Below are positions 1-8,001 of a stretch of 64,000 nt of DNA, piece after piece. Position 1 is the first letter of the stretch; each line of letters starts with the position of its first letter. This stretch comes from Mucilaginibacter gossypiicola (GTDB lineage: Bacteria > Bacteroidota > Bacteroidia > Sphingobacteriales > Sphingobacteriaceae), in contig NZ_FOCL01000004.1 in NCBI RefSeq assembly GCF_900110105.1, forward strand, positions 124,001 to 188,000. The letters run 5' to 3'. A program made the translations under genes and the position numbers. A model generated the notes under the pieces. It made no database searches, had not been told where the DNA came from, and saw only the letters and a program-made list of their open reading frames with translations.

Positions 1-888
1 GATGCCGGTGAACTTCAAAGGAAACTCGATGCTGCTACAGGGAAAATCCGGGACCTGATGGGCCGACAACCGGTAAATGATTTTAAAGATTTGTCATTGA
101 CAGAACTTGCCGGCGATATGGGGAATGTTATCGAAAAACTTTTGCTCATGATCTCTCTGCGCACCGGCAATAGTGAATTTCCTGATGATCGCGTGATCGT
201 AAAAAAATTGGTTGAATTAATACCGGTAGAAGCAGCCACTGTAATATCGATGCCTGTGGCGAAGCTTGTTCAAATTGCAGAAATAGTTATTCAATCAACA
301 GAAAATAAAGCTGCACCGCCAGCCAATAAGCCTGTAGCAACGCCTGATAATACATCTGAAACAGAAATAAAAGAAATAGAACAGGCTGACGGCCGGTATG
401 TAAACCAGGCCGGTTTGGTGCTCCTGCATCCGTTTCTGGAATATTTTTTTAAAGATTTTGGCTTGCTGCAGGATAACGATTTTGCTGATCTGCCGGCAAG
501 GCAACTGGCCATTCACCTGCTGCATTATTTAGGCTCCGGTAATGTAAACGGTTTTGAGTACGACCTTGGTTTTGAAAAGTTTCTATGCAGTTGGCCTGCC
601 GGAGAATCATTGGAACGTGATATTGAGATTCCCCAACGCATGCTTAACGAAGGTGACAACATGCTTCGCACTGTAATCAAGTACTGGAAAGCATTAAAAA
701 ACACGTCGCCGGGCGGCTTGCGCGAAGGCTTTTTAATGCGCAAGGGAAAGCTGATTGAAGCAGAGCAGCCTGTGCGCCTTATTGTGGAGCGGATGGACCT
801 GGATATCCTGCTTTCGTCATTGCCATGGGGCATTGGCGTAATTAAACTACCCTGGATGGATGAACCTTTTTACGTGGAATGGCAATGA
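1..888 (+). CDS. eCIS tape-measure protein, C-terminal part (partial)
   Basis: The reading frame is open from base 1, so the gene starts upstream of the window; about 295 C-terminal residues are present. The end carries the pattern I associate with the contractile injection system tape-measure family (CIS_TMP): a segment reading NQAGLVLLHPFLEYFF, an AIHLLHYLGSG segment, and a final LPWGIGVIKLPWMDEPFYVEW. Such proteins are thought to set or guide tube length in phage-tail-like particles. It overlaps the next gene by an ATGA junction. Its neighbours (two DUF4157 proteins, TPR protein, AAA+ ATPase) fit the distal half of an eCIS locus. Family assignment is by recognition and context. Confidence 0.82.
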   Translation, partial: DAGELQRKLDAATGKIRDLMGRQPVNDFKDLSLTELAGDMGNVIEKLLLMISLRTGNSEFPDDRVIVKKLVELIPVEAATVISMPVAKLVQIAEIVIQSTENKAAPPANKPVATPDNTSETEIKEIEQADGRYVNQAGLVLLHPFLEYFFKDFGLLQDNDFADLPARQLAIHLLHYLGSGNVNGFEYDLGFEKFLCSWPAGESLERDIEIPQRMLNEGDNMLRTVIKYWKALKNTSPGGLREGFLMRKGKLIEAEQPVRLIVERMDLDILLSSLPWGIGVIKLPWMDEPFYVEWQ

Positions 889-3800
889 AAACACCTCAAA
901 AGGCAGCGCCCGCAAATACCAAACAGCATCAGCCCGCTAACGGGCAACAGGCAGGAAAAGATCCTTTTTTCGCAGCTGCTCATGATATAGAACGTGCACC
1001 GGAATCTCCTTTTTTTAAGGGTAATAAGGTTCAGCGTAAAATGACCGTGAATGAACCCGGCGATCATTTTGAAAGGCAGGCCGACCAGGTTGCTGATAAA
1101 GTTGTACAGCACATCAATCAGCCCAAAACCGTATCTAACTCTACAACTACTGCAACTGCTCCTGCAGCCACCTCCGCTGTTCAAAAGAAAGAAGATAAAA
1201 AGGAAGATAAACAGGAAAAAGAACAGAATGGTGCCGATAAGGAATTACAGCGACGCCCGGTTTTTGAAAGTGATGCCGATCCTAATGAAGGCAATACCCT
1301 GAAACGCAGCAGCCAGTCTTCTGCACCGGATGTATCTCCACAAACGCAACAAAAGATTGAAGACAGCAAAGGCGGCGGTGAACCATTACCTGCTAATACC
1401 CGCGAGGAAATGGAAGGCGCCATGGGCGCCGATCTGAGCGGCGTTCGCATCCATAACAATAGCGAGGCAGCCGGGTTAAGTAACGATTTGCAGGCACAGG
1501 CCTTCACCCATGGTAATGATATTTATTTCGGTGCTGGTAAATATGATCCGCAAAGTCAATCGGGACAGCATTTACTGGCGCATGAGGTAACGCATACCGT
1601 ACAACAGGGTGGAAATGGGGTTAAAAAGAAAGGTATCATTCAACGGGCTGAAATGGGTGTCGCAGATAGTGGTAAGGCTAAGCCCCATACCGCGGAAGGT
1701 GATATCGACAAAAGGAAAAAGACTATAAAAGTTCAGAAAATTGAAATCCCCGGGTTTAAGTATGATATGATGCCGTCCAAAACTGACTACTCATTTAAAA
1801 GTACAACCAGAAGCGGTAAGCATTTAGATACATGGGAAAAAGAAGCAGCAACCGATAAGGGATTTAATAATAAGTTTGATGAAATGAAAAAGAAGGAGTT
1901 GCCAAACGGTGGAACAGCACCGGCAGGCAATAATACTTATTTCATGGTATCAAAAACCAACCCCAGCGGCGGTATGCTTTTCGGTAACCCCGATGAAATA
2001 CGAACCCGTTCAGTGAGACCAAACTGGAGGAAGGCCGGTCAAATGCACGAATTTGAAGTTGATCATAAAGTTGAGTTGCAACTTGGTGGTGCCGATAATG
2101 ATATTGGTAACTTATGGCTTTTGTCGCAAAAAATCAATGGCTCATCGGGATCTACTATTAAAACCAGTATAGAAAATGCTATAAAAGAAACTTTAAAAGC
2201 CGAGGAGAAGAATGATCCAGATAGAGTAAAAGGCATGTCTGTGGGCTCGGTTAAAGATAACTACAGTATTACAGTAGTAAGTTTCTCAAAAAAAGGATCG
2301 CCAGACAGCGCCGGTGATAACGACAAATATTCACTTTCTGATATACAAAAAGGCGAACATTTGGAGGGAATGCGTTTTCTGGTACCGGGTAAGGATGATA
2401 AGTATCTCAAAGATCTTGTTGACACGAATCATGTACACCTCTTTTTTAATGAACGACGGGGCCGGGCTGTTAAAATGCCCAAAAAAGGTCCGTTCAAACT
2501 TCAAAATACAAAGAAATATAGCGCTAACATCGACTCCGTTACCTACGACCCTCAAACAGATATTATGCAGCAGGGTGGTTCAGGTACTATAACGGTAACG
2601 ATGTTTAAAACCAGTAAAACCGCTCATAGCATTACCGAAAGTTTTCCGATAAATGCCATTCCTGGTGTTTACGGAGGCTTTATTTCGAGGAAGGACATTT
2701 TGGACAAGTTGCGCCCTCAGGTTAAAGCGTTAAGTCCTGTTCAGTTACTAACAGCTGATTTTAATGATGATGGTGAACTTGAAGCGAAAGGCAAAGTGCA
2801 TACCACCATTCCGCTTATTGATAAAGCGGATATCGATATCGTGGTTGACAGCAACGGCTTAGGCATCAGAAAGGTTTTTGATGGAGGAGAAATTAATCTG
2901 CCGCCGCCATTTAAAATTACAGATACATCGCTCGGCATTACCCTGAGCGATTCGGGTCTGACGGTTGACGGTAACATGAACTTCGAGATCCAGAAGCTGG
3001 GAAAGGGCGAGGTTCATGCAAAAGCAGGCACTTCTGGAGCTTTCGCCCTGGGAGGATCATTTGACTTTGATTCAAAAACTTTTAAACCTGCCCGCATTAC
3101 GGTTGATTATACAAAGCCTGGCGATGGCGGTGACGGGGGCTTATCCGCTACAGGCGAGATAGGTATCCCTGCCGGTACAATAAAGGGAATCAAATCGGCC
3201 CATATCAATATAGCATATGCAAATAAGGAGTTCACAGCTACGGGTACTGCAGAGCCAGATATTAAAGGTGTAAAAAGTGCAGAGATTCACGTTAGCTATG
3301 GTAACGATACATTGGTCATCGGCGGTAGTTTCGTGCTTGATGAAAATATGCCCGGTATCCAAAGCGGTAGTGGTAATGTTGAAGTTACCCGCGGCCCGGA
3401 TGAAATTTACCATGTAAAAGCCAACGGTAAGGCGATTCCTAAAATCCCGAAGATCAATACCGAGCTGTCAATTTCTTATGACGATGGCGCACTTACTATC
3501 GAAGGCAAGGCTTCTTATGCCGCCGACAGGGTATCGGGCGAGGTAATGGTTGGGGCAACCAATCGCGCTATTGCCGCTGATGGTACACCATCGGGCCCCG
3601 CAGGTGATAAGTTTACCGCTTATGGATCTGGTAAATTAACGCTTAAAGTTACCGATTGGCTGCAGGCTTCGGCAAGTGTAAGGGTAACCCCAGCCGGTGA
3701 GATTGAAGTTGTTGGCCGTTTGGACCTTCCTTCGGCTGTTGATGTTTTCCCTAAGAAGAGCATCAATAAAGAGCTGTTTAAAGTACCAACCATCCAGATA

Positions 3801-4436
3801 CCCATTTTTGCCATCCCGCTTGGGCCTAAGAGTATTGGTATCGTGGCAACTATTGATGGCGGTCTTGATTTTGATGCTGCTGTAGGTCCGGGCCAGTTGA
3901 AAGACGTTTTTGGACAAATAGAATTTAATCCTTCACATCCCGAAAATACACGCATTAGCGGCGGGGCAAAATTTGTGATCCCTGCTCATGCTGGCTTAAA
4001 ATTAAAAGCTGCGCTTGGTATCGGGCTTAGTATTGGTCCGGCCAGTGTTACCGGAGGTATCCAAATAGTTGGAGGATTGGGATTGGAGGGGGAAGCCAGC
4101 GCCGCGGCCGACCTGGCATGGTCGCCCACCACCGGGTTTGAGTTTAACGCCCTCGGTGAAATAGAGGTACATCCTAAATTTACGTTTGATGTAAACGCTT
4201 TCATCAAGGCCGAGCTTGATTTGTGGGTTACCGATATCTCAAAAGAGTGGACTAAAAACCTGGCGTCATTTAGCTATGGGCCAGATTTGCAGGTTAAAGT
4301 TTCGCTGCCAATCCACTATAAAGATGGTGAGCCATTTGATGTAAAAACTGATGATATTAAAGTTACTTACCCTGAAATCAGCATTTCTGATATAGCAGGT
4401 GGAATAGCAGATAAAGTAAAAGAAGAAATGTTATGA
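885..4436 (+). CDS. DUF4157 eCIS-associated protein with HNH-like segment and beta-repeat tail (probable cargo)
   Basis: A protein of about 1183 residues; the start at 885 overlaps the upstream stop (ATGA), with an alternative in-frame ATG at 879. The N-terminal ~120 residues are charged and disordered with internal Q(R/K)K motifs. DUF4157 follows at about residues 160-245, with HEVTH (HExxH) near residue 235. At about 389-415 lies EVDHKVELQLGGADNDIGNLWLL, resembling an HNH-type betabeta-alpha-metal site (DH plus downstream N; the third His is not obvious). From about residue 600 there are repeated Gly-rich, beta-strand-like segments (IKGIKSAHINIAYANKEF and IKGVKSAEIHVSYGND). DUF4157 is a known marker of eCIS-linked effectors, so I infer a loaded nuclease-like toxin. 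It could instead be a structural component. Confidence 0.85.
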   Translation: MKTPQKAAPANTKQHQPANGQQAGKDPFFAAAHDIERAPESPFFKGNKVQRKMTVNEPGDHFERQADQVADKVVQHINQPKTVSNSTTTATAPAATSAVQKKEDKKEDKQEKEQNGADKELQRRPVFESDADPNEGNTLKRSSQSSAPDVSPQTQQKIEDSKGGGEPLPANTREEMEGAMGADLSGVRIHNNSEAAGLSNDLQAQAFTHGNDIYFGAGKYDPQSQSGQHLLAHEVTHTVQQGGNGVKKKGIIQRAEMGVADSGKAKPHTAEGDIDKRKKTIKVQKIEIPGFKYDMMPSKTDYSFKSTTRSGKHLDTWEKEAATDKGFNNKFDEMKKKELPNGGTAPAGNNTYFMVSKTNPSGGMLFGNPDEIRTRSVRPNWRKAGQMHEFEVDHKVELQLGGADNDIGNLWLLSQKINGSSGSTIKTSIENAIKETLKAEEKNDPDRVKGMSVGSVKDNYSITVVSFSKKGSPDSAGDNDKYSLSDIQKGEHLEGMRFLVPGKDDKYLKDLVDTNHVHLFFNERRGRAVKMPKKGPFKLQNTKKYSANIDSVTYDPQTDIMQQGGSGTITVTMFKTSKTAHSITESFPINAIPGVYGGFISRKDILDKLRPQVKALSPVQLLTADFNDDGELEAKGKVHTTIPLIDKADIDIVVDSNGLGIRKVFDGGEINLPPPFKITDTSLGITLSDSGLTVDGNMNFEIQKLGKGEVHAKAGTSGAFALGGSFDFDSKTFKPARITVDYTKPGDGGDGGLSATGEIGIPAGTIKGIKSAHINIAYANKEFTATGTAEPDIKGVKSAEIHVSYGNDTLVIGGSFVLDENMPGIQSGSGNVEVTRGPDEIYHVKANGKAIPKIPKINTELSISYDDGALTIEGKASYAADRVSGEVMVGATNRAIAADGTPSGPAGDKFTAYGSGKLTLKVTDWLQASASVRVTPAGEIEVVGRLDLPSAVDVFPKKSINKELFKVPTIQIPIFAIPLGPKSIGIVATIDGGLDFDAAVGPGQLKDVFGQIEFNPSHPENTRISGGAKFVIPAHAGLKLKAALGIGLSIGPASVTGGIQIVGGLGLEGEASAAADLAWSPTTGFEFNALGEIEVHPKFTFDVNAFIKAELDLWVTDISKEWTKNLASFSYGPDLQVKVSLPIHYKDGEPFDVKTDDIKVTYPEISISDIAGGIADKVKEEML

Positions 4437-5416
4437 GCAACCGAAGCCAACTAACCGAACTGATAAACCTTGGTGCCATACAGCAGCTTAATGGCAATTT
4501 TGAAGCTGCCGAGGCTTATTATGCAAAAGCTGCCGATTTAAATGAACCTAATGTTACCCTGCTCAATAACCGGGGAATGTTGTTTTACCAGCAAAACAAA
4601 TTTGCCGAAGCGAAGCCACTCTTTGAGCGGGCTTTAGAAATTGATGGTCAAAATGCTTCGGCATGGCTCAATCTGGCTAATACCGAGGTTTTGCTGGGGC
4701 AGTATGACAGGGCTTTAAATGCTTTCAGGCAAACTATTACGCTTAAGGCCGATCAGTTTGAGGCATGGGAAGGATTAGCTAAGTTGTATATGTTATCGGC
4801 AGATATGGAAAGCGCCGAAACATGCTGGCTTAAAGCGGTTGAGCTTAATCCCACCAATTTAAATTTATTGATGGGGCTGGCACAGGTTTATCTTTCAACC
4901 GGTAGGTATGATGAGGCGTTTGAAATGGCCGACTATGTTTTATCCGAAAACCCGCAAAACAGCAGGGCTTTGCAAACTGCAGGTCTGTCGCAACTGATGA
5001 TGAAAAACTATGCATTGGCTACCGGGTACCTGATCAGGTATTTAATGTTGTTTCCTGGCGATATTGCTGTACGCAACCACCTGGCAGTTGCTTATTTGCA
5101 AAGCGGTCAATTAACAGAAGGGGCAGCCGAATATGAGCGAATCCTGGAATATGATCCCGAAAACGAGGAGATAAGGTTAAATACCGGAGTGCTTTGCCTC
5201 GGGCTCAACCGTTCTGAAGATGCGTTTTCACATCTGGAATTATTGCTTAAGCAATATCCCGAAAATAAAAAAGGAAAACTATATCTGGGCATAGCCCTGG
5301 CTAACTTAAATCAAAAAGATAAAGCCAAACAAGTGTTTGAGGACCTGTTGCAGGAGCCCGGAGAATGGGCTGCCCATGCCAAAAAACAATTGGACCTGTT
5401 AAATAATTTAAACTGA
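4433..5416 (+). CDS. TPR-repeat protein of the eCIS operon
   Basis: 327 residues consisting almost entirely of tetratricopeptide repeats (for example NLLNNRGMLFYQQNKFAEAK-like and AWLNLANTEVLLGQYDRAL units), with no signal peptide or membrane segment. Its ATG overlaps the stop of the DUF4157/HNH gene (ATGA), which indicates translational coupling. TPR proteins usually act as protein-interaction scaffolds; between two DUF4157 proteins it may work as a cargo chaperone or assembly helper, but that is inference. I know of no named eCIS homologue. Confidence 0.85.
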   Translation: MSNRSQLTELINLGAIQQLNGNFEAAEAYYAKAADLNEPNVTLLNNRGMLFYQQNKFAEAKPLFERALEIDGQNASAWLNLANTEVLLGQYDRALNAFRQTITLKADQFEAWEGLAKLYMLSADMESAETCWLKAVELNPTNLNLLMGLAQVYLSTGRYDEAFEMADYVLSENPQNSRALQTAGLSQLMMKNYALATGYLIRYLMLFPGDIAVRNHLAVAYLQSGQLTEGAAEYERILEYDPENEEIRLNTGVLCLGLNRSEDAFSHLELLLKQYPENKKGKLYLGIALANLNQKDKAKQVFEDLLQEPGEWAAHAKKQLDLLNNLN

Positions 5417-5423
5417 ACCACCT

Positions 5424-6374
5424 ATGAAATACATCCAGAACACACGCCGGCCGCTTAGTCAGAAACAGGCGGACAAAGCCGAAAAGCCCTTTTTTAATGG
5501 CAGCCGGGAAAAAAGCAAACAGGATAGTGATGCCTTTTTTCAGGCGAGGAAGATTGACGGTAACCAGGACAGCGCCCTTGAACAGGAGGCCGATGCGGTA
5601 GCACATAAAGTAACTATGTCACAGCAGGCAACTGCCAATTCATCTCAACGGATGGGGCAAATGAGTGTTCAGAAAAAAGGTGCCGATGAGGAGAAAGATG
5701 CGAAAGCCGGCCAAAAGAAAGAACAAAAGGATGAGAAAGAGGAAGGTAAGCCGCAGAAAAAAGACGAAAAGAAAGAAGAAGAAAAGCCAACTCAAAAAAA
5801 GGAGGAGGATAAAAAAGATAAAGAGCCGCAGAAAAAGGAAGAGGATAAAAAGGATAAGGAAGGGGTTCAGAAAAAAGAGGAAGAGAAGAAGGATAAAGAA
5901 CCTCAAAAGAAGGAAGAAGATAAAAAAGACAAGGAGCCGCAAAAAAAAGGCGAGGATAAAAAGGACGAAGGCAAGCCACAGAAAAAAGAAAAAGGCGAAG
6001 AAAAAGACGATAAAGCCGCTGCGCAAAAAAAAGAAGAAAAGGGTGGCAGCGTAGAAAAAACAGAAGGCAAACCCGAAGTCCCCGAAGCAAAGTTTGACAG
6101 GTTACTGAACGAGAGTAAAGGCGGCGGCAGCCCTCTGCCGGCAAAAGTGCGTGCACAATTGGAGCACCAGATGAACGCCAATTTTGAGCAGGTAAAAATC
6201 CACACAGGGCAACAGGCTGTTGAGCTTTGCAACCTTTCAAAGGCGCAGGCGTTTACACATGGTAACGATATTTATTTTAACGCAGCCAAGTTTGATCCTG
6301 AAAGCACTGCCGGTATGAACCTGCTGGCGCACGAATTAACCCATGTTATACAGCAAAACGGTCCGCGTAAATAA
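5424..6374 (+). CDS. DUF4157 protein with Lys/Glu/Asp-rich repeat linker
   Basis: 316 residues, beginning seven bases after the TPR gene. The N-terminus is polar and disordered. Residues ~95-215 form a low-complexity tract of repeated QKKEEDKKDKE(P) units, encoded by an imperfect tandem DNA repeat (about 5740-6030). DUF4157 occupies the last ~95 residues, with HELTH six residues before the end of the domain. The protein stops just after the zincin motif, so it is essentially tail plus DUF4157. The same QAFTHGNDIYF core is shared with the upstream gene. Proposed roles for such proteins are cargo adaptor or protease; neither is shown here. Confidence 0.85.
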   Translation: MKYIQNTRRPLSQKQADKAEKPFFNGSREKSKQDSDAFFQARKIDGNQDSALEQEADAVAHKVTMSQQATANSSQRMGQMSVQKKGADEEKDAKAGQKKEQKDEKEEGKPQKKDEKKEEEKPTQKKEEDKKDKEPQKKEEDKKDKEGVQKKEEEKKDKEPQKKEEDKKDKEPQKKGEDKKDEGKPQKKEKGEEKDDKAAAQKKEEKGGSVEKTEGKPEVPEAKFDRLLNESKGGGSPLPAKVRAQLEHQMNANFEQVKIHTGQQAVELCNLSKAQAFTHGNDIYFNAAKFDPESTAGMNLLAHELTHVIQQNGPRK

Positions 6375-6375
6375 A

Positions 6376-7704
6376 ATGGATACTAATATTAAGCAATTAA
6401 AAGCGCTGATGCAGTATACAGCCGACTGTGTTGAGGCCAGGCTGCAAACCGTATTTGGTAATGACGCAACTTATTTGCCGCCATTGTTGCCTCAGTTAGA
6501 GCGAAATGGCAGTGTGCTCGAAAAATTGATCGACGATCATGGGCTGAGCAGTAATGAGATCATTATATTGATGATGGCCCTGGCACCGCATCTACAGGTT
6601 GAGTTTTTTGACGGGATCATTCAACCATACATGCGCGAATCGGGCGACTTTCAGCCGATTGGTGGTGTCAGGAGCCGCAATGGACGCAGCTTTTTGCCAA
6701 CCGGCCAAACAGCAGTTTTTGTTTTGGCGGGAGATGATCTTGAAAAACGGCTGGAGATAGCAGACCTCTTCCATCATCATAGCAATTTGGCCAAACAGCA
6801 TATTTTGCATCTGGAGGATGTGCCAGAAGGGGAGCCGGCTTTATCAGGCAGGCTGGTGTTGCAGCCAGAGTACGTTGAACTGTTGATCAGCGGTACCGAA
6901 TCTATCCCTAAACTAAGCATGAACTTTCCTGCCCAGCATCTCGAAACTACGTATAACTGGGACGATCTGGTGCTTAATGATACCACCCGAAAACAAATTG
7001 CCGAGCTGGAAAACTGGGTAAACTATCAGCAGGTACTCATGACCGACTGGGGCATGGAGCGGAAACTGAAGCCCGGTTATCGCGCCTTATTCCATGGGCC
7101 ACCGGGAACTGGTAAAACGCTTACGGCATCTCTGCTCGGTAAGTACACGGGCAAACCGGTTTTCAGGATCGATCTGTCGATGATCGTATCCAAGTTCATC
7201 GGCGAAACAGAAAAAAATCTTTCTAAACTGTTTGAAAAGGCTGATAATAAAAACTGGATCCTGTTTTTTGATGAGGCAGATGCACTTTTTGGTAAGCGTA
7301 CCAATGTTAAAGATGCGCATGATAAATATGCCAACCAGGAAGCATCTTACCTGCTGCAGCGTGTGGAGCAGCACAACGGCCTGGTAATACTCGCTACAAA
7401 TTTTAAAAATAACATTGATGAGGCCTTTATGCGCCGTTTTCAGTCGGTTATCAACTTCCCGCTCCCCAATGCCGATGAACGGTATACCATCTGGCAAAAA
7501 TCATTCCCACCAAAAGCCAACCTCAACGGGCATATTAACCTCGAACAGATCTCGCGTAAATATGAACTTAGCGGCTCTGGTATCCTCAATGTAGTACAGT
7601 TTGCATGTTTGCAAATGCTGGCCCGCAAAGAAAGCCGGATCTCATCCGAACTGATATTGGAGGGCATAGAAAGAGAATATACTAAGGAGAACCGTGTTTG
7701 GTAG
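6376..7704 (+). CDS. AAA+ ATPase of the eCIS locus (Afp15/Pvc15-like)
   Basis: 442 residues. I chose the ATG at 6376, one base after the upstream stop, over an upstream in-frame start at 6343 that would overlap the DUF4157 gene. The N-terminal half is family-specific. Walker A (HGPPGTGKT) lies near residues 240-248, Walker B (ILFFDEADALFG) about 60 residues later, then a sensor-1 ATNF and an arginine-finger-like FMRRF. An AAA+ ATPase of this type is a conserved member of Afp/PVC-type eCIS clusters, where it is thought to help assembly or disassembly of the particle. It is the last gene of the operon here. Confidence 0.9.
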   Translation: MDTNIKQLKALMQYTADCVEARLQTVFGNDATYLPPLLPQLERNGSVLEKLIDDHGLSSNEIIILMMALAPHLQVEFFDGIIQPYMRESGDFQPIGGVRSRNGRSFLPTGQTAVFVLAGDDLEKRLEIADLFHHHSNLAKQHILHLEDVPEGEPALSGRLVLQPEYVELLISGTESIPKLSMNFPAQHLETTYNWDDLVLNDTTRKQIAELENWVNYQQVLMTDWGMERKLKPGYRALFHGPPGTGKTLTASLLGKYTGKPVFRIDLSMIVSKFIGETEKNLSKLFEKADNKNWILFFDEADALFGKRTNVKDAHDKYANQEASYLLQRVEQHNGLVILATNFKNNIDEAFMRRFQSVINFPLPNADERYTIWQKSFPPKANLNGHINLEQISRKYELSGSGILNVVQFACLQMLARKESRISSELILEGIEREYTKENRVW

Positions 7705-8001
7705 GGGTATTTCACAACTAAAAACCCAATTGTAACATATTCGCTATCTATAATCTGTACAAGTAAATCGATGGTTTGTACATTGATTTGGTAAGCCGGG
7801 TTGAGCACTTTTAGGCTGGCCTGGATCCTATTTAAACTTCAGTGATAAAGAAAATTTAGCTTCGTGCTTATTAGTGCGGTTTGCGTAAAATTGAATAAAT
7901 TTAGCAACTCATCGCCTATCACAATTCCGTGACTTTCACAGGAGATGATTTTACTATGGTTTTGTCTGTAATTATCTCTGGGGCAATAAAATACTAAGTG
8001 T
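7705..8001. other. Intergenic gap between the eCIS operon and the kinase gene
   Basis: About 297 bases, AT-rich, on the boundary between the eCIS operon and a two-component pair. I see no convincing hairpin terminator, tRNA or small gene. It presumably holds the kinase promoter. Confidence 0.5.

Noticed and set aside
5614..6240. Long frames opposite and in another phase of the Lys/Glu repeat gene (up to 208 residues)
   Set aside because: They are artefacts of the AAG/GAA-rich repeat and have no protein-like composition.
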